From positions 372,001 to 436,000 of the forward strand of contig NZ_PUHY01000010.1 in NCBI RefSeq assembly GCF_002967765.1: 64,000 nt of DNA, in the 5' to 3' direction. Under the pieces are notes generated by a model. The model ran no database searches. It was not told where the DNA came from and saw only the letters and a list, made by a program, of their open reading frames with translations. Origin of the DNA: Blastopirellula marina. Its GTDB lineage: Bacteria > Planctomycetota > Planctomycetia > Pirellulales > Pirellulaceae. Every line of letters starts with the position of its first letter. Within the stretch, counting starts at the first letter, position 1. The translations under genes and the position numbers were made by a program. Positions 8,198-15,856 of this stretch are shown here, piece after piece.

Positions 8198-9709
8198 ATG
8201 CAAAGACGGACTCAAATCCTCCTCGGCGCAATCGCGTTCTGGAGCTGGACAACACTCAGCGGCTCGACGGTCTTCGCTCAAGACGTGATCATCGCGCCGA
8301 TCTTGAATCCAGCAAACGAATCGCTGCTGGAACCGCCTGCCCCGCAAGCCCACGAACCGATGATTCGCGTGGCGGCGGTCCCCAAAGATCCGTTTAAACC
8401 TACCCCTCCGGCGGAAGACAAAGTCGTCGGCCTGGTCATCAGGGACGCCAACGGCGAAGAGCTCGAGGACAGCACCGAGAAAAAATCGGACGTCCCGGCC
8501 AAAGCAATCGAACTTCCTGCTAGCGCGCTCGAGCCGATGACCGTGGCGGACGAAGCGCCAATCGAAGAGCAGCCCGCCGAGTTGATGGAAGACGAGACCG
8601 CCAAACCCATCAACGACAATGGATCGGAAGAAAAGCAATCCGCCAAGAGCGAGGCGTCGGACGATGAAACCCTGGTCAACAAGCCAGAGATTCAACCGAT
8701 TCCGGAAGCACCTTTGCCACGTTCGGTCCAAGCCCTGAAGCCTCGCATCGAGCGGGTTCTCGATTTTTACTACCAATATCAAATGACCGATGCCGGCAAG
8801 CATGACGTCTGGGAAACGATGCACGGTTTCCTGCCGTTCGGCGTCGACTCGCAAATCCGGACTCCGGAATATCGACAACCGGTCAACGCGATCGGTTGGA
8901 TCTGTTGGAACAAACCTTGCCGTGGACATCGCCTGTTCGAGGTCAAAAATGGTCAGCTAATTCCACGCCAGGGGCCACGCGTCCAAGGGCACCATGGCCA
9001 ATTCCTGGCCATGCTCGCTCAAAGCTACGTCCCAGCCAGCTTCGAGATCCAAGCAGGCGGCCAGAAATTCACGGTCCAAGACATCATCGAGTTCGAGAAG
9101 GCAACCTGTATTCCTAAGTCGGAACTGACCTTCAAGCTGATCTCGCTGAGTCACTACCTGCCAGCCGATGCTACGTGGAAATCGCGTGACGGCCAGGAAT
9201 GGAGCCTGCAGCGTTTGTTGGAAGAAGAGATCCAGCAGAAAGTCGTGGGGGCCGCATGTGGCGGAACCCATCGCCTGACCGGCATTGCGTTCGCCCTCGC
9301 CGCACGGAAAGAGGCAGGCCTGCCGATGGACGGTATTTGGGCCAAAGCCGAGGAATACATCCAAGATTACCACACACATACATTCCGACTGCAAAACCCG
9401 GACGGCAGCTTCAGCACAGAATGGTTTGAACAACGGGGCGTGGAACGCGATGTCGATCGTCGGCTGCAAACGACCGGCCACATCCTGGAATTCCTGATTC
9501 TATCGCTGCCGCCAGAGGAATTAACCTCGCCCAAGATCGTGAACGCAGTGAACTACCTGACGACGATCATGGAGCGAAATTCACGGCATGAATGGAGCAT
9601 CGGGCCGAAAGGCCATGCCCTGCATGCGTTGGTCCTGTACGATCAAATCGTCTTCGGTACCAAGCCTGGAAGCCGGACCGCCGAGATCGTGCAAACGTCG
9701 CACGATTAA
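8198..9709 (+). CDS. large exported protein with terpenoid-cyclase-like helical repeats
   Basis: The 503-residue protein has a signal peptide (cleavage near residue 27, VFAQ), then an acidic, low-complexity linker (about 60-165, rich in Glu, Ala, Pro), then a helical domain of about 320 residues. That domain contains GAACGGTHRLTGIAFALA, NPDGSFSTEWF, RLQTTGHILEFLILSLP and KGHALHALVLYDQIVFG, which recall the alpha/alpha-toroid of prenyltransferase and squalene-cyclase-fold proteins. No catalytic DxDD motif is seen. The family appears conserved in planctomycetes, but the function is unknown. Neighbours give no clear clue. Confidence 0.72.
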   Translation: MQRRTQILLGAIAFWSWTTLSGSTVFAQDVIIAPILNPANESLLEPPAPQAHEPMIRVAAVPKDPFKPTPPAEDKVVGLVIRDANGEELEDSTEKKSDVPAKAIELPASALEPMTVADEAPIEEQPAELMEDETAKPINDNGSEEKQSAKSEASDDETLVNKPEIQPIPEAPLPRSVQALKPRIERVLDFYYQYQMTDAGKHDVWETMHGFLPFGVDSQIRTPEYRQPVNAIGWICWNKPCRGHRLFEVKNGQLIPRQGPRVQGHHGQFLAMLAQSYVPASFEIQAGGQKFTVQDIIEFEKATCIPKSELTFKLISLSHYLPADATWKSRDGQEWSLQRLLEEEIQQKVVGAACGGTHRLTGIAFALAARKEAGLPMDGIWAKAEEYIQDYHTHTFRLQNPDGSFSTEWFEQRGVERDVDRRLQTTGHILEFLILSLPPEELTSPKIVNAVNYLTTIMERNSRHEWSIGPKGHALHALVLYDQIVFGTKPGSRTAEIVQTSHD

Positions 9710-9716
9710 GCTTTCC

Positions 9717-9743
9717 CGTGAATCGCAAAAAATTGCGTTCACG
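9717..9743 (+). terminator. stem-loop just after the exported protein gene
   Basis: CGTGAATCGCAA and TTGCGTTCACG pair over about 11 bases with one bulge and an AAAA loop, beginning 8 bases after the stop at 9709. No long T run follows, so termination is inferred from position and stem only. Confidence 0.45.
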
Positions 9744-9960
9744 AAGCGCGGAAATCGCTGGGCGGCGCTTGTCAGTCTCAGCGATCTGGCCTACGATTAT
9801 CGGCACGCGCGCTACGGTCGGTCGGATTATTGACACCTGCGCTAGGACAGCAAATTAGGGCTCTGAGCAGAAGCCCCGGAATTCATCACGACACCAACCA
9901 CGAAGCTCTGAATTCCGTGCGCAGCCATCAATAACCTCTGGGAATGAAACTCCGCCGAGG

Positions 9961-10896
9961 ATGAAATATCAAAAGCTTTCGAGTCAGTTCAACGAGTTCT
10001 TCAAGCTCGCGATTCAAATGCTCGAAGTCGCGGAGGCTGATGCTGTCCTGATATTCATCGACGGCACGCCTGAGTGGGACAAACTCAAGTCGATCGCCGA
10101 AGGGCATAAAGTCATTGTCGCCGCCGATCGGGATGAGTTCCTGGAAGGAATCGAACACACCGAACTATTGGGTGTCGTCGTCGATCTGGAAGAGAGCCCG
10201 ATCCTGGAAAAGCTGATGCACGCGTTGGTCGAAGCCGTCGCCAATGATCAGATTTCCACGGGGGCGAAAGTAGTCGCTCTGTACAGCGGCTTCGATGAAG
10301 AACGGATCGATACGATCAGCTTCATCCGCCTCGACGAACGCCTGGGCCGATTGACCTCGCGCGATCTGCGTAAGCTGGAAACAAGTGTCCCGTTAGAAAC
10401 ACTGAAGATGGTTGTCGACTTGGCGGTCGAAATCGGCCGTGAAGGGCGCGAAGGAAAGCCCGTGGGAACCTGTTTCGTCGTGGGAGATCATCGCAAGGTC
10501 TTATCGAACAGTGCTCCGGCAGGCTTTGACCCACTGAAGGGCTACCCGAAGAAAGAACGCAACATCAGCGATCGCAGCGTCCGCGAGAACTTGAAAGAGA
10601 TCGCCCAACTCGACGGAGCGATTGTCGTGAATGCCGACGGCACCGTTGAGGCCGGAGGACGGATGCTTGACGTCGCCTCGGCCAGTGTCACGCTCAGCAA
10701 AGGGCTTGGTGCCCGCCACTGGGCCGCCGCGGCGATCAGCAAGAAGACCAAGGCCATTGCGATCGCCGTAAGTGAGTCGAACGGGACGGTACGGCTTTTC
10801 CAAGGGGGCGAAGTTGTCCTCCGAATCGAGCCTTCTCGCCGTGCGATGAAGTGGAAAGACCTCGACTTCGATAACAACCAAAACGCGATTGATTAG
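9961..10896 (+). CDS. diadenylate cyclase (DisA_N/DAC domain), c-di-AMP synthase candidate
   Basis: The 311-residue protein ends in a DAC domain (about 165-290) with the catalytic DGA (residues 218-220) and the ATP-binding segment LGARHWAAAAIS (249-260). Canonical enzymes have GTRHR here, so Thr is Ala251 and the third motif residue is Trp254 instead of Arg. The first 150 residues form an alpha/beta domain (VVALYSGFDEERIDT) reminiscent of the pyruvate-kinase C-terminal-like domain of archaeal CdaZ/DacZ. There is no DisA helix-hairpin-helix part and no membrane helix, so it should be soluble. Expected reaction: 2 ATP to c-di-AMP. Whether the altered motif is active must be tested. Confidence 0.85.
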   Translation: MKYQKLSSQFNEFFKLAIQMLEVAEADAVLIFIDGTPEWDKLKSIAEGHKVIVAADRDEFLEGIEHTELLGVVVDLEESPILEKLMHALVEAVANDQISTGAKVVALYSGFDEERIDTISFIRLDERLGRLTSRDLRKLETSVPLETLKMVVDLAVEIGREGREGKPVGTCFVVGDHRKVLSNSAPAGFDPLKGYPKKERNISDRSVRENLKEIAQLDGAIVVNADGTVEAGGRMLDVASASVTLSKGLGARHWAAAAISKKTKAIAIAVSESNGTVRLFQGGEVVLRIEPSRRAMKWKDLDFDNNQNAID

Positions 10897-10962
10897 CTCG
10901 CGACGAGGCTGGTCGAGCCGCTGGCTCTCACCTTGTCAGCGACGTCGTTACGCGAGGCGAAC

Positions 10963-11454
10963 ATGTCCCAAACATTCTCCGGAACGCTTCATCCAATCGA
11001 TCTAAGTGATCCCCAACATGCGAACGCCGTGCTTTCGCTGCTGGACGAGTATGCTCGGGATCCGATGGGGGACGGAGCGCCGCTGCCTGATTACGTGAAG
11101 CAAAACTTGATTCCGCGGCTTAGCCACATCGATACCTTCCGTGGACTACTCGCCGAGATCGAAGGCAAATTCGTCGGAATGGCCGTTTGCTACCTCGGTT
11201 TCTCAACGTTCAAAGCGAAACCGCTGATCAACATCCATGATCTTTGCGTTTCGCCATCGGCTCGTGGCCAAGGCGTAGGTACCGCGCTGCTGGAAGGTGT
11301 CGATAACCTGGCCCGCCAGTACGGCTGTGCCTGCGTTACCTTAGAGGTCCGTGCTGATAACCGCGCACGAAATCTTTATCTTCGCCACGGCTTCGACCCA
11401 GGCGATCCGAAGACCGATGCGATGAGTTTCTGGAAGAAGCCGATCGACGGTTAG
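10963..11454 (+). CDS. GNAT-family N-acetyltransferase
   Basis: A 163-residue single GNAT domain. The acetyl-CoA-binding motif A is clear: LCVSPSARGQGVGTALL, followed by LEVRADNRARNLYLRHGF, the usual motif-B strand and helix. The ATG at 10963 is preceded by GAGG at 5 bases; the earlier ATG at 10933 would add ten residues of low quality. It starts 66 bases after the diadenylate cyclase stop on the same strand and may share its transcript. The substrate cannot be read from the sequence. Confidence 0.88.
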   Translation: MSQTFSGTLHPIDLSDPQHANAVLSLLDEYARDPMGDGAPLPDYVKQNLIPRLSHIDTFRGLLAEIEGKFVGMAVCYLGFSTFKAKPLINIHDLCVSPSARGQGVGTALLEGVDNLARQYGCACVTLEVRADNRARNLYLRHGFDPGDPKTDAMSFWKKPIDG

Positions 11455-11681
11455 ACGTATTGTCGAATCGCTAGTCGTGAAGCCATTTCATCGACCGCAC
11501 ATTTCATGCGCACCGATAGCCCCATGCCGGGCGGTGCGGAATGTGCCGCTTGTACCGATTCTGCTTTGCCAGCCATTTAACCGGCGCTGGCTGTTCGATG
11601 ATTTGGTTAATCTACGAACCTTCTTCGGGCCAGCTTGGGGTGGACGTCCTACCCTACTATTGAAGTAGTTTTTGAAACCAG

Positions 11682-12701
11682 ATGCCGACGACGTTCGGCG
11701 ATTTGCTTTTAGCCCCCGAAGCAATGTCTACGACAACCGCCTACTTACAACGACAGAAATTCTTACCGGTACCGCTGCATACCTTGTGCGTAACAGGCGA
11801 ACTGCCGGTCGACATCTATTTGTGCCAAGGGCGAGACGATGCTCCCGTTTTGTTTCGTCGCCGGAACATCGAGATCCCGCCGGATGAATTTCCCAAGTTG
11901 TTGGAAAGTGGAATCGAGACAGTCTTCATTTCACGCGACCACGTCGAAGTCTATCAGCAACATCTGGAAGACAATGTTGCAGTCATTATCGCCAACGAAA
12001 GTCTGCCGCTGGAACGGCGACTTCAGTTTCTGGGGGATACCGGGCGGAGCATTCTGCACGAGGTCTTTCAGGCTGATCAACTCGACCAAACGCTCGAAGC
12101 AGTCGACGATCTCAGCAATCACATGGTCGAACTTTTCGCCGGTAACGAGGTCGCCGTTTCCGACTTATTCAGCGTTCTACGTCACGATTATCACACTTAC
12201 ACGCACAGCTATAACGTGGCCAGCTATGCGATGCTGTTGGGGAAAGAACTCGGCTTCTCCAGCGACGAAAAGCTACGATCGCTCTCGGTTGGTGGCTTGC
12301 TCCATGACTTGGGCAAACTAAAAATTCCCCGCACGATCCTCAACAAGAAGGGACGTCTCGACAATCAGGATTGGGACATAATCCGCCGCCATCCGTTCGA
12401 TGGTTTCGTCGCGTTGGTGAATCGCCCTGAAGTCAGCCGCGATCAGCTGATGATGGTCTATCAACACCATGAACGAATCGACGGATCAGGCTATCCGGTG
12501 GGACTGATCGGTGACGAGATCCATCCGTTTGCCCGAATTTGCAGCGTGGTCGATGTCTTCGATGCGTTAACAAGTAGTCGACCATATCGCACCGCAAACA
12601 CGACCAACGAAGCCTTGGAAACCCTGGACCGACTTGCCAACGACAAACTTGATGCGGAGATGGTGCAATGCTGGAAAGCACTGATGAAGAAACCTTCGTA
12701 G
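11682..12701 (+). CDS. HD-GYP domain protein, probable c-di-GMP phosphodiesterase
   Basis: The 339-residue protein has an N-terminal domain of about 150 residues without recognised family and a C-terminal HD-GYP domain (about 165-335). Metal and active-site motifs are complete: HDLGK (208-212), HP at 237-238, HHERIDGSGYP (262-272) and DVFDALTSSRPYR (291-303). The family hydrolyses cyclic di-GMP to pGpG or GMP. A second ATG at 11724 is an equally possible start. The next gene, a PilZ protein, begins 34 bases before this stop in another frame, which implies translational coupling and a shared c-di-GMP role. Confidence 0.9.
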   Translation: MPTTFGDLLLAPEAMSTTTAYLQRQKFLPVPLHTLCVTGELPVDIYLCQGRDDAPVLFRRRNIEIPPDEFPKLLESGIETVFISRDHVEVYQQHLEDNVAVIIANESLPLERRLQFLGDTGRSILHEVFQADQLDQTLEAVDDLSNHMVELFAGNEVAVSDLFSVLRHDYHTYTHSYNVASYAMLLGKELGFSSDEKLRSLSVGGLLHDLGKLKIPRTILNKKGRLDNQDWDIIRRHPFDGFVALVNRPEVSRDQLMMVYQHHERIDGSGYPVGLIGDEIHPFARICSVVDVFDALTSSRPYRTANTTNEALETLDRLANDKLDAEMVQCWKALMKKPS

Positions 12702-13141
12702 GTGAAAGCGAACCCCACCAGAAACCGGCGTTTCTCAATATTCTGGGTAAGCTGCCGTTCAAGGTTCAAGTCCCGCGTTCCAAACTGGACGAACTGAAGA
12801 AATCAGGACCATGCTTACCCTGCATGTCGGATCAACGCCAGCATGTGCGGTTTCGCCATCTGCAAAAGGGAATTCTCGGTTATCGGCAAACGTTCGCCAC
12901 CATCGATCGTTTGCACGAGCTCCACCAGGTTCTGATCACCAACATCTCGAAGACCGGCATCGGGGTCTACCATAGCGAACAACTCTTCCCGCACGAAAAG
13001 TTGTTCCTGTGGACCGAAGAGCAGGGGATCTTGCAGGTCAACGTGGCCCGCTGCCGCCGAGTGAATCAATGTTGCTTTGAAATCGGCTTTGCTTGTCCTC
13101 AGTTGGCCAGCATGTTCAACGAGAAAAGCTTCTTGGTGTAA
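12668..13141 (+). CDS. PilZ-domain protein, probable c-di-GMP receptor
   Basis: A 157-residue protein with the two PilZ binding motifs: RQHVR (residues 57-61, pattern RxxxR) and NISKTG (92-97, pattern [D/N]xSxxG), spaced as in c-di-GMP-binding PilZ domains. The first 50 residues are extra. The start overlaps the HD-GYP gene by 34 bases, so the two products are made together: one degrades and the other senses the same messenger. What the PilZ protein controls is unknown; motility or holdfast is a guess from the family. Confidence 0.78.
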   Translation: MLESTDEETFVGESEPHQKPAFLNILGKLPFKVQVPRSKLDELKKSGPCLPCMSDQRQHVRFRHLQKGILGYRQTFATIDRLHELHQVLITNISKTGIGVYHSEQLFPHEKLFLWTEEQGILQVNVARCRRVNQCCFEIGFACPQLASMFNEKSFLV

Positions 13142-13314
13142 AGCCTATTGCTTGGTCGACTCGCCCGAGCAAACGACGATAAATCGTCGCATATTCTCTT
13201 CAAACACTTGGACTATTCTCCATCCAACCAGGACAATAGTTGGACCGTTTTGTCCTTCTTTTCCCTCGGCCGCCGTATTTACATGCCCGGCTATTCCTCC
13301 TATAGAAGCCAATC

Positions 13315-14655
13315 ATGACGTCCGACCAAAACTGCGAAGTCATGCACCAACTGATCGCTCAAGGAACCTGTCCTTGGTGCGAACTTGAGCTCAAGTCCAA
13401 CGAAGTAGCGCTGAGCGTGATTAGCCGTTCAGGCAAGTGTTTCTGGAATGTCAACGCCCTGGAAGCGGCACTCGACCACAACGACATCGAAGTTCGCTTG
13501 ACCACGGTGTCGACCATCGCTCTCGACGCCGGCCCGAGCTTGGAAACGGCAGTGGCCCTGTTAGGAAAAGCGTCCAACGATCCGATCGAGCATATTCGCT
13601 GGCTGGCAGAAAACGAGATCTCGCATCTTGGCCGAGAAATGACCGCCTCGGAAGCGGAAACCTTCGAAGCCCGATCGCGCGAGACCCCGCAAGATTTGGC
13701 GATTCGGATCTTGTTGCTTACCTATTACTTCGCGATACAGCAGGAATCAATCGCCACACAACAGGCACGAATGCGGCATGTGGTATGGTTGATTGAAAAC
13801 GCCCCAGAATCGACCACCGCCGGTTCCCCCGTGGCCAGCGTCTTGCGCAGATCAGATCCCGAATCGTACGAAGTCGCCCAACGAATCTGGCGGAAACAAG
13901 TCGCACGCCATGCCGATCAGCCGCGCGTCCTCGGAAATGCAGCCGCCTTCTTCACACTAAACGACCCAGTCGAAAGCGAATCGCTCCTACAACAAGCCAA
14001 ATCGCTCGAACCCGAGAACCCGGAGTGGCCAAAGCGTCTGGCCCATCTCTATTCACTGCAAGTTGGACGCTCGCAGGGAGAGGATCGAAACTTCGCCGAT
14101 CTGGCGCTCGATGCCTATCAAGAAGCGGAAACAAAGCGTCAACATGCACCTCTCGATCCACTGCTGACAATGGCCTCGGAAGAAATCGATGTCGAGGAGA
14201 TGACGAAGTCTTTGGAGAGAATCCATTCGTTGTGCGAACTGGCCAAAGCCGCGGTCAAAGCCAAGCAGTTTGACGTGGTAGAGGATTACGCTCAGGAGCT
14301 TCTCTCCCTTGCCACTAGTGATAAGTTACCCGAGTACTTCCGCGATGATGGAAACGCGATTTTTTATAGTCATTTCGCCCTCGGCATGTCGGCGATTCAT
14401 CGTGGCGATCTCGCTCAGGCCAAAGAACACCTGCTCGCCTCTGGTCGGACCAGCGGTTCGCCGACGTTAGGCTCATTCGGTCCCAATATGTCGTTGGCGA
14501 AAGCATTGCTGGAACATGGCGAGCAGTCGGTCGTCCTCGTGTTCTTCGATTCGTGTGGCCAATTCTGGAAGGATCATCAAGACACGCTTGGTGAATGGAG
14601 CGAGGTCGTCCAGCGAGGCGAGATCCCTGATTTCGGTCCGAACTTGAACTACTAG
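13315..14655 (+). CDS. hypothetical repeat protein (HEAT- and TPR-like)
   Basis: A 446-residue cytoplasmic protein. Near the start is CPWCELEL (Cys19/Cys22), half of a zinc-ribbon-like site. Residues about 50-110 look like HEAT repeats (DIEVRLTTVSTIALD, DPIEHIRWLAENEI); the rest is TPR-like helical pairs (ESESLLQQAKSLEPENPEWPKRLAHLYS, HFALGMSAIHRGDLAQAKEHLLAS). Function is unknown; such proteins are scaffolds. A small zinc-ribbon membrane protein follows after 9 bases, so the two are likely one operon. Confidence 0.7.
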   Translation: MTSDQNCEVMHQLIAQGTCPWCELELKSNEVALSVISRSGKCFWNVNALEAALDHNDIEVRLTTVSTIALDAGPSLETAVALLGKASNDPIEHIRWLAENEISHLGREMTASEAETFEARSRETPQDLAIRILLLTYYFAIQQESIATQQARMRHVVWLIENAPESTTAGSPVASVLRRSDPESYEVAQRIWRKQVARHADQPRVLGNAAAFFTLNDPVESESLLQQAKSLEPENPEWPKRLAHLYSLQVGRSQGEDRNFADLALDAYQEAETKRQHAPLDPLLTMASEEIDVEEMTKSLERIHSLCELAKAAVKAKQFDVVEDYAQELLSLATSDKLPEYFRDDGNAIFYSHFALGMSAIHRGDLAQAKEHLLASGRTSGSPTLGSFGPNMSLAKALLEHGEQSVVLVFFDSCGQFWKDHQDTLGEWSEVVQRGEIPDFGPNLNY

Positions 14656-14664
14656 CACCGATGC

Positions 14665-15027
14665 ATGATCTACAAATGCCGAAACTGCCAATTCGAGGAG
14701 GCGCGAGGCTGCCTGCCGGTCACATCGTGCGGACTCTACATGCTTTTTCTGATGGGAATCGCCACGTTTTTGTTAACCGCCGCAGTGCGTATGGTTCGTC
14801 TGTATCTTCGTGGTGATGTCCCGCACCAGCAGAGTGATTTCGGATGGTGGAGTCTGCTACAAATTCCTCCGATCATTTTGCTTGGCTTTGTGATGATTTT
14901 CGTTGCCGCATTGGTACTCGATTTCATGCTTTCGCTGATCGAATACCTTGTGTTCGTACTTCGGAAGTGCCCCAAGTGCGGTTCGCGCCGCTGGTCGTTC
15001 GGATTTACGCGTGGCTTTGGTTTGTGA
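14665..15027 (+). CDS. small membrane protein with zinc-binding motifs at both ends
   Basis: A 120-residue protein starting MIYKCRNC (Cys5/Cys8) and ending CPKCGSRRW (near residues 103-111), with two membrane segments between (about 26-48 and 66-95). With both ends on the same side of the membrane the two CxxC pairs could join into one zinc ribbon. I do not know this family. It starts 9 bases after the repeat-protein gene, whose N-terminus also carries a CxxC. Confidence 0.66.
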   Translation: MIYKCRNCQFEEARGCLPVTSCGLYMLFLMGIATFLLTAAVRMVRLYLRGDVPHQQSDFGWWSLLQIPPIILLGFVMIFVAALVLDFMLSLIEYLVFVLRKCPKCGSRRWSFGFTRGFGL

Positions 15028-15073
15028 ACCCGCGTATTGCCAAATAAGTAGGACGATTTCCTATCCCAAACAG

Positions 15074-15119
15074 AAACGCCCACGCTGGCGAACGTTCGGT
15101 TCGCAACGTGGGCGTTTTC
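15074..15119. terminator. bidirectional terminator hairpin
   Basis: AACGCCCACG...GCGAAC, a short loop, then GTTCGC...CGTGGGCGTTTTC gives a long stem with a small internal loop. It is flanked by A residues on one side and T residues on the other, so it can act on both strands. It lies between the convergent zinc-ribbon membrane protein gene (stop 15027) and lipoprotein gene (stop 15162). Confidence 0.8.
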
Positions 15120-15161
15120 AAGATTTTGTTGGCAGTTGGCTGGGATGCCGAACGTCGCGAT

Positions 15162-15671
15162 TTACAAAGGGACGGCGTCCTTGCCTTTAGCGTTCTTCGG
15201 CATCTTGGGCACGTAATCGGTTTGAATATCGTAGTCGAAAACGTTGCTTCCGCTATCGACCACTTCGAATTCAATCTTGCTCTTTTCGTTGAATTCCGGA
15301 GGAACCACACTCACCGTGATTTCGTTGCCGAACTGCATGGTGTTATCGCCGATCTCGCCGGTGCTTTTGTCGAAATCGACCGTAGCGTAGATCTGAACGA
15401 TATACTTGCCTGGCTTTACGCCGTCGTAGCCAGAAAGCTCGTAGCTTCCTTCCTTAATCTGTCCTCTACCACCGCCATCGCCCCCATCCACTGGCACGAA
15501 GGTAATCCCGGCCATCCCGCCAAGCGGTGATCCGTTCAGCTTGATCGTACCGGTAACCGTTTGTCTTCCCTCGGGATTGGGAGGGGCGGAACTGCATCCC
15601 ACGATTGCCAATGCCAGCATTGATACAACCAGCGAAAGGCCAGCCCGCTTAAAATCCACGTTAAAACTCAT
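15162..15671 (-). CDS. lipoprotein with transthyretin-like / carboxypeptidase-regulatory-like domain
   Basis: A 169-residue protein with a lipoprotein signal (AIVGC, lipid Cys near residue 26) and one beta-rich domain opening with VTGTIKLNGSPLGG, the typical start of planctomycete carboxypeptidase-regulatory-like domains. The middle holds KPGKYIVQIYATVDF and the end FDYDI, also common in the family. It lies 185 bases downstream of a DUF1559 gene on the same strand, an arrangement repeated at 36.5-38 kb. Function is unknown; it is probably exposed at the cell envelope. Confidence 0.85.
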   Translation of the reverse strand: MSFNVDFKRAGLSLVVSMLALAIVGCSSAPPNPEGRQTVTGTIKLNGSPLGGMAGITFVPVDGGDGGGRGQIKEGSYELSGYDGVKPGKYIVQIYATVDFDKSTGEIGDNTMQFGNEITVSVVPPEFNEKSKIEFEVVDSGSNVFDYDIQTDYVPKMPKNAKGKDAVPL

Positions 15672-15808
15672 GATATGATTGCCCGCTTTCTTATATTCCT
15701 TTCAGACGCCCAAAAGACTTACGCCAGTCCGACTAATATCGTTCCGCCGTAAGTCATATAACACGCTCGGTCTACTGGACCGCATCTGTTGTGATACGCA
15801 CCATCGAT

Positions 15809-15838
15809 CAGACGCTGCGAATCATGTGGCAGCGTCTG
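15809..15838 (-). terminator. stem-loop between DUF1559 and lipoprotein genes (pair 1)
   Basis: A perfect 10-pair stem, CAGACGCTGC / GCAGCGTCTG, with a 10-base loop, sits between the DUF1559 stop (15857) and the lipoprotein start (15671). No T run follows, so it may be a leaky terminator or an mRNA-stabilising element rather than a full stop. A stem with the same AGACGC/GCGTCT base is found in the same place in the second pair (37004-37034). Confidence 0.6.
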
Positions 15839-15856
15839 AAGATGGAGTACCGAGAA

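Noticed and set aside
11477-11668. 63-codon frame between the GNAT and HD-GYP genes
   Set aside because: No ribosome-binding site and Pro/Arg/Cys-rich composition typical of chance frames here.
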